In this document: positions 31,235 through 39,824 of the stretch, one piece after another
How positions within the stretch are numbered: the first letter of the stretch is position 1
How the letters are laid out: each line of letters begins with the position of its first letter
Origin: Bacillota bacterium
GTDB lineage: Bacteria; Bacillota; Clostridia; Clostridiales; Clostridiaceae
Assembly (NCBI GenBank): GCA_030706015.1
Contig: JAUZPI010000041.1
Coordinates: 1-40,523 of the forward strand
Direction of reading: 5' to 3'
Length of the DNA: 40,523 nt
Program-made: the position numbers and the translations under genes
Notes under the pieces: generated by a model
Databases searched by the model: none
The model's input: only the letters and a program-made list of their open reading frames with translations
What the model was told of the DNA's origin: nothing

Positions 31235-32074
31235 ATGGCGACTAAACTGATTATAGTAGAGGGTTTACCGGGGTCAGGGAAATCTACTACAGCTAAAATG
31301 GTATATAATAATTTAAAGGACAGTGGAATGGCGGCAGAGCTGTTTAGTGAGGGTGATTACAATCATCCTGCGGATTATGATGGTGTAGCTTATTTTAGTA
31401 ATATGGATTTTGAAATACTTAGGAAGAATAATTTTGATAATAAAAATGTAATTGATGATATAAAAATAAAATATTTAGATGGGTACTTAATACCATATAG
31501 GAAGGCAATTGAAGAAAAACTGATTTCACCGGAGGATAAATTATTTCAAGATATTGTGCAAAAGGATGTATATGAACTGCCCTTAGATTTACATATGAAA
31601 TTAATATTTAGTAGATGGAAAGGCTTTGTTGATAGGGCAATTAATGAAGACAAGGTTATAATATTTGAATGTTGTTTTATACAAAATCCTGTAACGGTAA
31701 CTATGGTTAGAAATAATACATTAAAAGAGGTTACCATGAATTACATAAATAGTTTAAATCAAATAATAAAACCATTGGACCCAATACTAATATATGTTGA
31801 TCAAAAAGATATTCAGTTATCTTTTACTAAGGTTGTGGCTGAAAGGCCATCAGAGTGGTTTGAGGGGTTTAAATATTACTACTTAAGTCAAGGTTATGGA
31901 TTAAATAAAGGACTTAAGGGCTTAGATGGAATAATAGAAATCCTTAATGCAAGAAAAGTTCTTGAACAGGAGATATATAAATCGCTGCAGTTAAAAAAGT
32001 ATTATATAGATAATTCTGAATTTAGAATAGACATACAAAAAGATAATATTAATTCTATTTTGAGTGGAATATAG
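31235..32074 (+). CDS. P-loop NTPase, putative kinase
   Basis: 279 residues. Walker A GLPGSGKSTTAK is at residues 10-21, after the strand TKLIIVE, as in thymidylate- and adenylate-kinase-like enzymes. ELFSEGDYNHPADYDG follows, VIIFECCFIQNPVT carries the second acidic strand and ILIYVDQKDI a third. A lid-like region near VVAERPSEWFEG has basic residues. Substrate unknown. RBS GGGGAGAG. First gene of a tight + strand operon reaching 34221. Confidence 0.8.
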   Translation: MATKLIIVEGLPGSGKSTTAKMVYNNLKDSGMAAELFSEGDYNHPADYDGVAYFSNMDFEILRKNNFDNKNVIDDIKIKYLDGYLIPYRKAIEEKLISPEDKLFQDIVQKDVYELPLDLHMKLIFSRWKGFVDRAINEDKVIIFECCFIQNPVTVTMVRNNTLKEVTMNYINSLNQIIKPLDPILIYVDQKDIQLSFTKVVAERPSEWFEGFKYYYLSQGYGLNKGLKGLDGIIEILNARKVLEQEIYKSLQLKKYYIDNSEFRIDIQKDNINSILSGI

Positions 32075-32091
32075 AAAAAAGGAGGGTAAAA

Positions 32092-32478
32092 ATGCTATAT
32101 AAAGAAGATATAATTACTATAGTAAAGGACATGAATTTACCTGCAAATGACTATTGGATAAGCTCTGGTGCAGCACTGGTTATTCATGGAGTAAAAGAAT
32201 TCACAAAGGATATTGATTTAGGATGTACTGAAAAGCTTTGGGATTACTTGTTACAAAATGGTTATAGCTATAGAGTTGAAAAGGATAATTCAAATATTAT
32301 ATCCATAAATGATAATGTGGAAATAATTAAAAATTGGTTCGTAGATGAAAAAGAATTTATTGAAGAATTACCTATAGCCAGCTTAGAAAGTATCAAAAAT
32401 CAAAAATATAAATTAGGAAGAGAGAAAGATTTTAAAGATATTGAAACAATAGATGAATTTATTATAAGTAGAAGGTAG
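32092..32478 (+). CDS. Nucleotidyltransferase-fold protein
   Basis: 128 residues, 17 bases after the kinase gene. DYWISSGAALVIHGVKEFTK, then DIDLGC, shows the G-G/S-x(n)-D-x-D pattern of the pol-beta-like nucleotidyltransferase fold as seen in small AbiEii/MNT-type proteins. The late KYKLGREKDFKDIETI is the R-x-K-D-x-x-D helix of this group. RBS AGGAGGG. The target is unknown. Confidence 0.75.
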   Translation: MLYKEDIITIVKDMNLPANDYWISSGAALVIHGVKEFTKDIDLGCTEKLWDYLLQNGYSYRVEKDNSNIISINDNVEIIKNWFVDEKEFIEELPIASLESIKNQKYKLGREKDFKDIETIDEFIISRR

Positions 32479-32542
32479 GTTGACTTAAGGGATAGAAGGT
32501 ATAGAATATTTTTCAAGGGGTATTTTGAGGAGGAGTAGGTAA

Positions 32543-33406
32543 ATGAGAAGTGAGAGTGAAATACTAAATCAAATTTTGGATTTTGCAAATAGTGAAGACA
32601 GCGTAAGAGCTGTTATGCTTAATGGTTCAAGAATTAATGTAAATGCACCTAAGGATATAATGCAGGATTATGATGTAGTATTTTTTATAAAGAATATAGA
32701 AGAACTTAGCTATAAGTTAAATCAGGATTGGATACATAGGTTTGGAGAACTTGTAATACTTCAGCAAAATAATTTTCAGGATGGTTCATATATATTTCTT
32801 ATGCAATTCCAGGATGGAATAAGAATTGATCTTAGATTTAGTGATATTAATAACATAGAAGAGGTTACAAGTGAAGATACTTTAAGTAAAATTTTATTAG
32901 ATAAAGACAATATTGCTCCTGGATTATCTTTGCCTAATGACAGCTGTCATTATGTTAATATGCCTACCCAAAAAGAATTTGAAAAAGTTCTTAACGAATC
33001 TTGGTGGATTCAAACCTATATAGCAAAAGGAATATGGAGAGACGAACTGCCTCTTGCTAAATATATGTTTGACGTAATATTGATAGATTGTATTAGAAAG
33101 CTTTTATCATGGCATATAGGCATCAGGTATCAGTGGAAGATTAATGTTGGAAAGTGTGGTAAGTGGTTCAAACGCTTACTATCTGAGGAGATTTATAGAG
33201 AGTTTATTTCTTTGTATCCAGGTATTGAATATGAAGAAATGTGGCAGTCACTTTTTGCTGCAGGAGGTTTTATACGAAAAGTAGGAAGCGAACTAGCTAA
33301 TGATTTAAGATATTCATATCCAGTAAATGATGACAATAATGTAACAGAATATATAAAGAGGATTAAAGCATTACCAGCAAATGCTGAGGATTTTAATATA
33401 TTGTAA
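32543..33406 (+). CDS. Aminoglycoside 6-adenylyltransferase (ANT(6)/AadE-like)
   Basis: 287 residues, the normal length for ANT(6). It begins MRSESEILNQILDFANSEDS, with VRAVMLNGSRINVNAPKDIM and QDYDVVFFI (the G-S-R ... D-x-D active site), WIHRFGELVILQ, GSYIFLMQFQDGIRIDLRF (third aspartate), CIRKLLSWHIGIRYQWKINV, GKCGKWFKRLL and YPVNDDNNVTEYIKRIKALP. All expected catalytic residues are there. Known members adenylate streptomycin at the 6-OH; chromosomal relatives in Clostridium and Bacillus may or may not confer resistance. RBS GAGGAGGAG. Confidence 0.9.
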   Translation: MRSESEILNQILDFANSEDSVRAVMLNGSRINVNAPKDIMQDYDVVFFIKNIEELSYKLNQDWIHRFGELVILQQNNFQDGSYIFLMQFQDGIRIDLRFSDINNIEEVTSEDTLSKILLDKDNIAPGLSLPNDSCHYVNMPTQKEFEKVLNESWWIQTYIAKGIWRDELPLAKYMFDVILIDCIRKLLSWHIGIRYQWKINVGKCGKWFKRLLSEEIYREFISLYPGIEYEEMWQSLFAAGGFIRKVGSELANDLRYSYPVNDDNNVTEYIKRIKALPANAEDFNIL

Positions 33407-33420
33407 AAGGAGAAATTATT

Positions 33421-34221
33421 ATGGAAAATAAAGTTGTGAGGGATGGACATATCCATTCACCCTATTGCCCGCATGGTACAAAGGATCCCTTTGAGCTCTA
33501 TGTAGAAAAAGCTATAGAATTAGGGTTGCAAGAAATGAGTTTTACAGAACACATGCCTTTACCAGGAGTTTTTATGGATGAGGAATTTTTGAAAGAATGC
33601 TCTCCAACAATAGAGGTAATAGAAGAATATATTAAGGAATTGGATTCTATAAAAGAAAAGTATGCAAACGTAATAAAAATCAACACTGGCTTTGAAGTGG
33701 ATTATGTAGAGGGTTACGAGGAGAAGACCAAAGAATTACTCGATAGGTATGGCAGTAAGCTTCAAGATGGAATATTATCAGTACATTTTATCAAATTGGA
33801 GGATGGATATTACTGTGTAGATTTAGGTCCTAAACAATTTGGTGAATTAGTAGAAAAGTTAGGAAGTATAGAGAAGGTCTATGATAAGTACTTCGAAACA
33901 TTACTAAAAGCAGTAAGAGCCGATTTAGGTAAATATAAACCTAAGAGAATTGGACATCCTACCTTGGTTAGAATTTTCAATAAGGAGTATCCTTTGGAAT
34001 ATAATAATTTAGATTTTTTAGAAGAATTGGTAAAAGAATTAAAGGCAAGAAATTATGAAATAGATTTTAACACAGCAGGCAATAGAAAACCATACTGCAA
34101 GGAAGTATATCCTTCTGGAGCCTTTGCAGAATTAATAAAGCGATATGGAATCAATGTAGTTTATGGTTCTGATGCTCATACAGCATCTGACGTTGGTAGA
34201 GATTTTTCACTTAAATTGTAA
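33421..34221 (+). CDS. hisK: Histidinol-phosphatase (PHP family, HisK/HisJ type)
   Basis: 266 residues of the PHP superfamily, which removes phosphate from histidinol phosphate in histidine synthesis. Metal ligands: RDGHIHSPYCPHGT (H-x-H), MSFTEHMPLPG (E-H), TGFEVDYVEG (E), LSVHFIKLEDGYYCVD (H), RIGHPTLVR (H) and VYGSDAHTASDVG (D-x-H). The length matches the family. No other his gene is near. It starts 14 bases after the ANT(6)-like gene and so closes the operon; a bidirectional terminator follows. Confidence 0.85.
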   Translation: MENKVVRDGHIHSPYCPHGTKDPFELYVEKAIELGLQEMSFTEHMPLPGVFMDEEFLKECSPTIEVIEEYIKELDSIKEKYANVIKINTGFEVDYVEGYEEKTKELLDRYGSKLQDGILSVHFIKLEDGYYCVDLGPKQFGELVEKLGSIEKVYDKYFETLLKAVRADLGKYKPKRIGHPTLVRIFNKEYPLEYNNLDFLEELVKELKARNYEIDFNTAGNRKPYCKEVYPSGAFAELIKRYGINVVYGSDAHTASDVGRDFSLKL

Positions 34222-34235
34222 TGGAAGTATATTTT

Positions 34236-34262
34236 AAATAGAGCCTAAAGGCCCTATTTACT
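34236..34262 (+). terminator. Bidirectional terminator
   Basis: AAATAGAGCCT / AGGCCCTATTT around two bases, lying between two convergent genes. The stop codon of the minus-strand gene is inside the stem. Confidence 0.65.
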
Positions 34263-34415
34263 ATGAATTTCTATAATTCTATTACCTATTTCAAGGGTTT
34301 TATCTTTAGACTTTTCAATATTAGTTGATAGGTATTCTTCATTAACTACATTTTTTGGTATAGAAGGCATGTTGCTTGGTTCGTCAACTAAACCTTCATA
34401 TTTCTTATTTTTCAT
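34254..34415 (-). CDS. 53-residue hypothetical protein
   Basis: Minus-strand frame reading MKNKKYEGLVDEPSNMPSIP, then KNVVNEEYLSTNIEKSKDKT and LEIGNRIIEIHSK. RBS AAGGGGGGC sits 5 bases before the ATG. Soluble, charged, of unknown family; short conserved proteins with such proline/asparagine N-termini are common in spore formers, but I cannot place it. Below the length cutoff of most callers. Confidence 0.55.
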   Translation of the reverse strand: MKNKKYEGLVDEPSNMPSIPKNVVNEEYLSTNIEKSKDKTLEIGNRIIEIHSK

Positions 34416-34631
34416 TAAAAGCCCCCCTTTCATAAATTAGCTTTGCCTTTGAAGTAAAAAATATGTTATATAAAAGGTGTAATTGAAAGAGTAATATACC
34501 TTTCTTTGAGCATAGTACGCAGGATAATGTACATTTTAATGTAATTTAATTGATTAAGAAAACTGTATTTGGTATAATTTATAACATAATAGTGAAATTT
34601 TGTAAGGGTAATTATAAGGGGGATGTTTTTA

Positions 34632-35462
34632 ATGAGTAGAAGTGATGAGGAATTTTTTGGAGCACTAAAGACTATATTTAGTGTGTTGCCGAAATTATTT
34701 TCTTCTGATGTAGCTATAGGAGTTACAGATAAAGAAAAGTTTATGTTAGTAAAACAGGCGGATACATTTAAAATAAACATAAGTGAGGGTACCTTATTGA
34801 AAAAAGGTGATATGACCTATAAAACAATAATGACAAAGGAAAAACAATCAGTACAGTATCCTAAGGATGTCTATGGTTTTCCAATTATGGCATACTGTGT
34901 TCCAGTGATAAATCCTAACACTAACAATCTAGTAGGAACAATTAATTATTGTGTTTCTATGGAAAAGCAGAATGCAATAACAGAAATGGTAAATGAATTG
35001 CAAGCGTTTTCACAGGAACTAGCAGCTTCTTCCCAGGAATTAGCAAGTTCAACTCAAGAATTATCTAGAAATAACGAAAATGTAAATAAATTAATCAATG
35101 AAACTCAGACTGGTATAACAAATATGAATGATGTGATTAAATATATAAAAAGTATTGCCGATACTACAAATCTTTTAGGTCTTAATGCTGCAATTGAGGC
35201 AGCCAGAGCTGGTGAACAAGGAAAGGGTTTTGCAGTTGTAGCCGGCGAAATTAGAAAGCTTGCATCAAATAGTAAGGATTCTACAGGGCAAATAAATGAA
35301 ACTCTTGATAAGATTAAGGAAAATATAAATAGTATAATAAGAGTTTTAAACGAATTTTCAATTACTAATGAGACTCAGGCAGCACATGCTGAGCAGATAG
35401 CTATGGGAAGTCAGAGACTAAGTGAATTATCCTCAAAGCTTTCAGAGTTGTCAGATAAATAG
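34632..35462 (+). CDS. Soluble methyl-accepting chemotaxis-like signalling protein
   Basis: 276 residues without a membrane segment. Residues 1-110 are a sensor-like domain (FFGALKTIFSVLPKLFSSDV, GVTDKEKFMLVKQADTF, VYGFPIMAYCVPVI). Residues 115-276 are coiled coil with the conserved receptor tip: NLLGLNAAIEAARAGEQGKG, FAVVAGEIRKLA. The signalling domain is shortened, with few methylation helices, as in cytoplasmic mini-receptors that contact CheA/CheW. The start at 34632 follows GGGGGATG; ATG 34623 is an alternative. Confidence 0.85.
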   Translation: MSRSDEEFFGALKTIFSVLPKLFSSDVAIGVTDKEKFMLVKQADTFKINISEGTLLKKGDMTYKTIMTKEKQSVQYPKDVYGFPIMAYCVPVINPNTNNLVGTINYCVSMEKQNAITEMVNELQAFSQELAASSQELASSTQELSRNNENVNKLINETQTGITNMNDVIKYIKSIADTTNLLGLNAAIEAARAGEQGKGFAVVAGEIRKLASNSKDSTGQINETLDKIKENINSIIRVLNEFSITNETQAAHAEQIAMGSQRLSELSSKLSELSDK

Positions 35463-35514
35463 AGCAATAAGTTGTAGTATAGAATGGATTGTGCAGGGAT
35501 TACAGGAGGATTAC

Positions 35515-36243
35515 ATGTTAGAATTTTATGATGAAATAAGATCAAAGAGTATAAGATATGATACATATTCGATAAGGCAAGACTTAGAGCAGAAATTTCA
35601 GGCTGCTTGCCGCAAAGAATTAGAGTATTTTATGAAATTCCATGCTTTGGCCTATGAAATAGATTCATTGCTGGCAGAAAATAATGGTGATGAAGTAGAA
35701 TCTAGAGAGTACTTTACAAGACTGGTGAATTTACGTGCTATTGATCATTTTATATCTGCCAATATGTTGTATGGAAAAGGATACATAGTGGATGCAATTA
35801 CTCTACTTAGATCCTCTATTGAAGATTTATGGATAATTCAAAACTTTTGGTTTACCGAGGATTATTTAAAAGAGTGGAAAAGTGGATGTGAAATAAAACC
35901 GAGGAAACTTAGAAATGCAGCTGGAATTGGACAAGAATCAAAGGATATGTATAAAAAGATATACGAACATCTTTGTAATATTTCTCACTGCAGAATAGAT
36001 GGTATTCGAGAAATGACAAAAACTCACCCTAAAATTAGCAGGAATGAGCAGGAAAAGGAAGATGAATTATTCAGAGGCTATTTCGTAGTTATTGGAGCAT
36101 ATTCTGTATATTTAATAGGTGTTATAAGCGCAATCTCATTCAAACTTTCAAATGAAAAACTTAATATTATAAAGAAAGAAATTATGAAGCTAACAGAAGA
36201 AATTGGTCCGCTAAATACAATCGATGATAATTTAGAGGAATAA
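35515..36243 (+). CDS. DUF5677-like helical protein
   Basis: 242 residues, almost all helix. The centre, RAIDHFISANMLYGKGYIVD then AITLLRSSIEDLWII, with a following H-L-C-N-I-S-H, fits the DUF5677/HEPN-like group in which an R-S-x-x-E helix lies near a conserved histidine. Role unknown. AGGAGG lies 5 bases before ATG 35515; the frame is open back to 35422 but that overlaps the preceding gene. It may be co-transcribed with the chemoreceptor-like gene. Confidence 0.65.
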   Translation: MLEFYDEIRSKSIRYDTYSIRQDLEQKFQAACRKELEYFMKFHALAYEIDSLLAENNGDEVESREYFTRLVNLRAIDHFISANMLYGKGYIVDAITLLRSSIEDLWIIQNFWFTEDYLKEWKSGCEIKPRKLRNAAGIGQESKDMYKKIYEHLCNISHCRIDGIREMTKTHPKISRNEQEKEDELFRGYFVVIGAYSVYLIGVISAISFKLSNEKLNIIKKEIMKLTEEIGPLNTIDDNLEE

Positions 36244-36312
36244 ATCAAGGGCAAGTTTATTACTTTAAAATGAGAATTAATTATAAGTAATCCATATTTT
36301 GGGAGGTAAAAT

Positions 36313-37116
36313 ATGAACTCACATGAAATAGACTATAAAATCTATGGTGATGACATGCAATTTGTTGAGATTGAACTAGATCCAAGGGAAACAGTTGTTG
36401 CTGAAGCTGGTGCCATGATGGTTATGAGTGCAGGAATACAGCTGGAAACAATTTTTGGTGATGGTTCCAAAAATGATAACCAGGGAGGTCTAATGGGTAA
36501 AATACTAGGAGCTGGAAAGAGAGTGCTTACTGGAGAAAGTTTATTCATGACAGCTTTTACTAATACAGCTATGGGAAAACAACAAGTATCCTTTGCCTCA
36601 CCATATCCAGGAAAGATAATCCCAATGGATTTATCAGCTCTTGGTGGAAAAATAATTTGTCAAAAAGATGCTTTTTTATGTGCTGCAAAAGGAGTGTCTA
36701 TTGGAATAGATTTTAGGAAAAAGCTAGGTGTTGGATTTTTCGGTGGTGAAGGCTTTATCATGGAAAAACTTGAAGGAGATGGTCTTGCCTTTGTTCACGC
36801 CAGCGGAATGATAATAGAAAAGAAATTACAATACGGAGAAACTCTAAGAGTAGATACAGGCTGTTTAGTTGCAATGACAAAAGATGTACATTACGATATT
36901 GAATATGTAGGTGGAATTAAAACCGCATTATTTGGAGGAGAAGGGATTTTCTTTGCTACATTAAGTGGACCAGGTAGTGTTTGGATTCAATCGCTGCCGC
37001 TGAGCAGATTAGCTAGTAGAATATTCGCAGCAGCACCTCAGGTAGGTAGTCATAAAGAGGAAGGAAGCATACTTGGGAAACTGGGCGGCATTGGCGGTTT
37101 TTTTGATGGTGATTAA
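36313..37116 (+). CDS. TIGR00266 / AIM24 family protein
   Basis: 267 residues, glycine-rich beta protein. DYKIYGDDMQFVEIELDPRE, TVVAEAGAMMVMSAGIQLET, GGLMGKILGAGKRVLTGESL, FMTAFTNTA, GKIIPMDLSALGGKIICQKD, AFLCAAKGVSIGI, MEKLEGDGLAFVHASG and GGIKTALFGGEGIFFATLSG form the signature of this widespread family of unknown biochemical function (mitochondrial AIM24 in yeast). RBS GGGAGG. Full length, single gene. Confidence 0.9.
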   Translation: MNSHEIDYKIYGDDMQFVEIELDPRETVVAEAGAMMVMSAGIQLETIFGDGSKNDNQGGLMGKILGAGKRVLTGESLFMTAFTNTAMGKQQVSFASPYPGKIIPMDLSALGGKIICQKDAFLCAAKGVSIGIDFRKKLGVGFFGGEGFIMEKLEGDGLAFVHASGMIIEKKLQYGETLRVDTGCLVAMTKDVHYDIEYVGGIKTALFGGEGIFFATLSGPGSVWIQSLPLSRLASRIFAAAPQVGSHKEEGSILGKLGGIGGFFDGD

Positions 37117-37231
37117 AAGTTTATAATAATATTTTTAAAATAGTATATATTATTATATTATATTCATATATAATTAGTGAATGGAAGGTAACGTAATATA
37201 TACCATTTGAAAGTATTTTGGTAAAGTTTAT

Positions 37232-37247
37232 GGAGGTGTTTAATATT
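37232..37247 (+). promoter_or_regulatory. RBS and ATT start codon of infC
   Basis: GGAGGTG at 37232-37238 and ATT at 37245-37247. In other bacteria the AUU start makes infC translation sensitive to IF-3 level. The upstream ATG contains part of the RBS. Confidence 0.7.
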
Positions 37248-37751
37248 AACAAAGATCTTAATTTAAATGAAGGTATTAAGGTGAAGGAAATACGTCTTAC
37301 AGGTGGTTCTGAAAGTCTCATAGTCAAAACTAGTGATGCTCTTAACATGGCGAGAGAGCAAGATTTAGATTTGGTAATGATCTCACCAACAGCTAATCCA
37401 CCAGTGTGTAAGATAATGGATTATAAGAAGTTTTTATATGAACAATCAAAGAAGATTAAAGAAAGCAGGAAGAATCAAAAAATTGTGGACCTAAAAGAAA
37501 TCAGAATGAGTCCTACTATCGAAGAACATGATATAGATATAAAAGCTAGTAATGCTAATAAGTTCCTAATGAATGAAAATAAAGTGAAGGTTTCTATACG
37601 ATTTAGAGGAAGAGAAAATAATTACACTAATCTAGGAACTAAAGTTTTTAATACCTTCATTTCTAAGATTGGAAGTAATGGAGTTGTAGAAAAGCCTCCA
37701 AGATTAGAGGGGAAAAGCATGATAATGATTTTGGCCCCAAAAAAACAATAA
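37245..37751 (+). CDS. infC: Translation initiation factor IF-3, divergent and solitary
   Basis: 168 residues. IF-3 blocks premature joining of the 50S subunit and checks the start codon. N-terminal domain: NEGIKVKEIRLTGGSESLIV, LDLVMISPTANPPVCKIMDY, KKFLYEQSKK. C-terminal domain: VDLKEIRMSPTIEEHDIDIK, VKVSIRFRGRENNYTNLG, EKPPRLEGKSMIMILAPKK. I choose ATT at 37245, the rare start known for infC, because GGAGGTG lies six bases before it; the ATG at 37230 overlaps that RBS. rpmI and rplT, the usual partners, do not follow; a terminator does. It is probably a second, extra IF-3. Confidence 0.9.
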   Translation: MNKDLNLNEGIKVKEIRLTGGSESLIVKTSDALNMAREQDLDLVMISPTANPPVCKIMDYKKFLYEQSKKIKESRKNQKIVDLKEIRMSPTIEEHDIDIKASNANKFLMNENKVKVSIRFRGRENNYTNLGTKVFNTFISKIGSNGVVEKPPRLEGKSMIMILAPKKQ

Positions 37752-37804
37752 GGCGAATAAAAAGAGGTAGGGTTACTATCTCTTTCTTTATCACCTAAAT
37801 GCAG

Positions 37805-37843
37805 TAGACCCTCCTTAATAAAAAAAGGAGGGTCTACTTTTTA
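37805..37843 (+). terminator. Strong intrinsic terminator after infC
   Basis: TAGACCCTCCTT / AAGGAGGGTCTA, a 12-bp perfect stem, followed by CTTTTTAT. Confidence 0.85.
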
Positions 37844-37891
37844 TAAGCAATAATAATAACAGATTTTAATTCAATGGTAAACTGATTAGGT

Positions 37892-38218
37892 TTATTTAAT
37901 TCCCTTTATCTTTCCTTTCAACGCCTTTATACGTCCATTAACATAATTTATTAACTCATCCATATTGTTTTTTACATCAGGAGGAGCATTGGTAACCATA
38001 GTAATTATATCTAAAGTATTACCTTTTACTTTTTCAGCGACTTCAAAAGCTAACCATTTGTTTTTTACTTTCCAATATGCCTCATTAAATTCATCTGACT
38101 GCCTTTTATTGTAATAACCTCTTTCTATACCAAACTGAAATAAATCTGCAGCTGCCTCTAACTCCTCTAGATCTTCAGCTTGTAAAGTCTCATTAATGAG
38201 AGACTGAAATGTTTTCAT
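37892..38218 (-). CDS. Hypothetical helical protein
   Basis: 108 residues on the minus strand, MKTFQSLINETLQAEDLEEL, EAAADLFQFGIERGYYNKRQ, then WKVKNKWLAFEVAEKVKGNT and a basic end. No membrane segment or known motif. AGGGGTG precedes the ATG on the minus strand. Family not recognised. It faces infC across the terminator and shares a 227-bp divergent upstream region with the gene at 38446. Confidence 0.65.
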   Translation of the reverse strand: MKTFQSLINETLQAEDLEELEAAADLFQFGIERGYYNKRQSDEFNEAYWKVKNKWLAFEVAEKVKGNTLDIITMVTNAPPDVKNNMDELINYVNGRIKALKGKIKGIK

Positions 38219-38387
38219 TTTAGCACCCCTTTTAAATTAGATAATAATATTTTAGCTTATATATCGAAGGATATACTGGTGTGTTATGGAAAGAAACCAC
38301 TATAGAAAATTATTGTCTTAACAAAGTATACTATGACTGCTTTATTTGTTCAAGGAAAAAATTAATAAAAAGTATATAGTGTTTATT

Positions 38388-38416
38388 AACAATATCAGCA
38401 TTACTCTCATAAAGTA
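38388..38416 (+). promoter_or_regulatory. Candidate mother-cell sigma (SigK/SigE-type) promoter
   Basis: AACA at 38388-38391, 16 bases, then CATAAAGTA at 38408-38416, which fits the AC ... CATAnnnTA pattern of sporulation sigma factors known from Bacillus. It is about 30 bases before the ATG of the proline/glycine-repeat gene. Short motifs like this arise by chance in AT-rich DNA. Confidence 0.35.
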
Positions 38417-38445
38417 TATTGTAATTAAAATACAGGAGTGTATAC

Positions 38446-38973
38446 ATGTATTATAGTGATTATTTTAGAGACTCTCAACCAGAAGATTTTGAAAACCTTG
38501 ATGAATTTGCTGATTTTGAAGAATTTGAAGAATTTGAAGATGAATCTAGGTTAAGTGATTTTGATAGTTTACCTTGTTGTCCATATCGTCAATTTATGCC
38601 ACCACCACCTCCAGGGCAGCATCAAGGACCAGGAGGACCATTCGGCACCCCTCCAGGACAACATCAAGGACCAGGAGGACCACCTCCAGGGGGACAAGGC
38701 ACACATGGTATGGCACCATCTGGACCACCACCATCATATACTCCTCATAAACAGCCTGCACAGTATGGTGTGCAACCACAATTCGTGGAGCCAGGCACAA
38801 TAAGACGATGTACCTTCAGATATGTATACATTTGGCCATATAGAGGAAGAGGCTTCTGGGCATGGTTAATTTATGTAGGAAGAAGATCTGTATCAGGTTA
38901 TAGATGGACCGGATATAGATGGGTTTATTTTGGAATGGATTTAAGGCAAATAGAAAGTTTTGAATGTTACTAA
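38446..38973 (+). CDS. Proline/glycine-repeat protein, possible spore-surface protein
   Basis: 175 residues in three parts: an acidic head (residues 1-42, FADFEEFEEFEDES), a low-complexity middle (50-100) with two copies of P-P-G-Q-H-Q-G-P-G-G-P separated by FGT plus related P-P-G-G-Q-G, and an aromatic, basic tail (RRCTFRYVYIWPYRGRGFWA, WLIYVGRRSVSGYRWTGYRW). The plan recalls collagen-like or coat-associated proteins of spore formers; this is inference. RBS AGGAGTG. The repeats also exist in DNA and could vary in number. Confidence 0.7.
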   Translation: MYYSDYFRDSQPEDFENLDEFADFEEFEEFEDESRLSDFDSLPCCPYRQFMPPPPPGQHQGPGGPFGTPPGQHQGPGGPPPGGQGTHGMAPSGPPPSYTPHKQPAQYGVQPQFVEPGTIRRCTFRYVYIWPYRGRGFWAWLIYVGRRSVSGYRWTGYRWVYFGMDLRQIESFECY

Positions 38974-39012
38974 GCACTTGAAACCATATGCTTACATTTA
39001 TAAACTTTTCTC

Positions 39013-39044
39013 ACTGTCAGTGAATAAATCGCTGACAGTTTTTA
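39013..39044 (+). terminator. Intrinsic terminator
   Basis: ACTGTCAG / CTGACAGT with an 11-base loop followed by TTTTTA. Confidence 0.75.
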
Positions 39045-39098
39045 TACTTAACTTTATAGAAATTTCTATGGAAATCATGTAAAATAGGATTATGTTCT

Positions 39099-39824
39099 GT
39101 GGATAGTATAGAAATCGAAAACAGTAAGCTGGTGGTTAAAATAAAAGCAAATGAAGAGGATATCAGATTAGTTAAGATATTTGAAAATATAAACAAGGAT
39201 ACAAGTATTAAGTTAAAACAGTTTGTTAGTAAGAAAACTTTACATAAAGGAGACATGCTTCTTTATGAACAACAAGAAGTTTCAACTGTATATTTTGTTA
39301 TTAGAGGTAAAGTAAATATTTATAAAACTACACAGAGTGGTCAGAAAAAGATAATATATTTATTGAGCGATGGAGCTATGATAAATGAGGATGTATTTGG
39401 AAGAGGATCTTCTATAGTGGCTTGCGAGGCCTTTGAGGAAGCTACTATTTTATATTTAAGTAAAGAGAAGCTATTGGAACTTATGAAAGAGGACTTTAAT
39501 TTAACCCAGGATGTCATTTTATCAATGAGCAAAAAGATGGGAAGGCTGTATAGGCAATTGAAAAATAGTGTTGCTACAAGGATAGATAGAAAGATAGCAG
39601 CTAAACTTCTAAAACTTTCTAAAGATTATGGAAAAGAAATTGATAAAGGAATTTTAATTGATTTAAATATAACAATTACTTATTTATCAGAAATGCTGGG
39701 TCATTCCAGAGAAAATATATCTAAAGCAATAAAACAACTAGAAAGCCAAGGTTTGCTGTGTTACAAAAATAAAAAAATCATTATTGATAGAGAAAAATTA
39801 TTAAATTTTCATAAAAGTATGTGA
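39099..39824 (+). CDS. CRP/FNR-family transcription regulator
   Basis: 241 residues. A cyclic-nucleotide-binding-type beta barrel (residues 45-130; KGDMLLYEQQEVSTVYFVIR, GKVNIYKTTQSGQKKIIYLL) and dimer helix are followed by a winged helix (TYLSEMLGHSRENISKAIKQ, LESQGLL). The recognition helix S-R-E-N-I-S-K parallels the S-R-E-T-V-G-R of CRP, which reads TGTGA half-sites. The N-terminal cysteine cluster of FNR is absent, and so are the cAMP residues I would expect, so the signal is unknown. GTG start with a weak RBS. A TGTGA palindrome overlaps its own stop codon. Confidence 0.85.
   Translation: MDSIEIENSKLVVKIKANEEDIRLVKIFENINKDTSIKLKQFVSKKTLHKGDMLLYEQQEVSTVYFVIRGKVNIYKTTQSGQKKIIYLLSDGAMINEDVFGRGSSIVACEAFEEATILYLSKEKLLELMKEDFNLTQDVILSMSKKMGRLYRQLKNSVATRIDRKIAAKLLKLSKDYGKEIDKGILIDLNITITYLSEMLGHSRENISKAIKQLESQGLLCYKNKKIIIDREKLLNFHKSM

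Noticed and set aside
38555..38803. 82-residue + strand frame and the 68-residue minus frame over the repeat gene
   Set aside because: Shadows of the proline/glycine-repeat gene; compositional artefacts without RBS.
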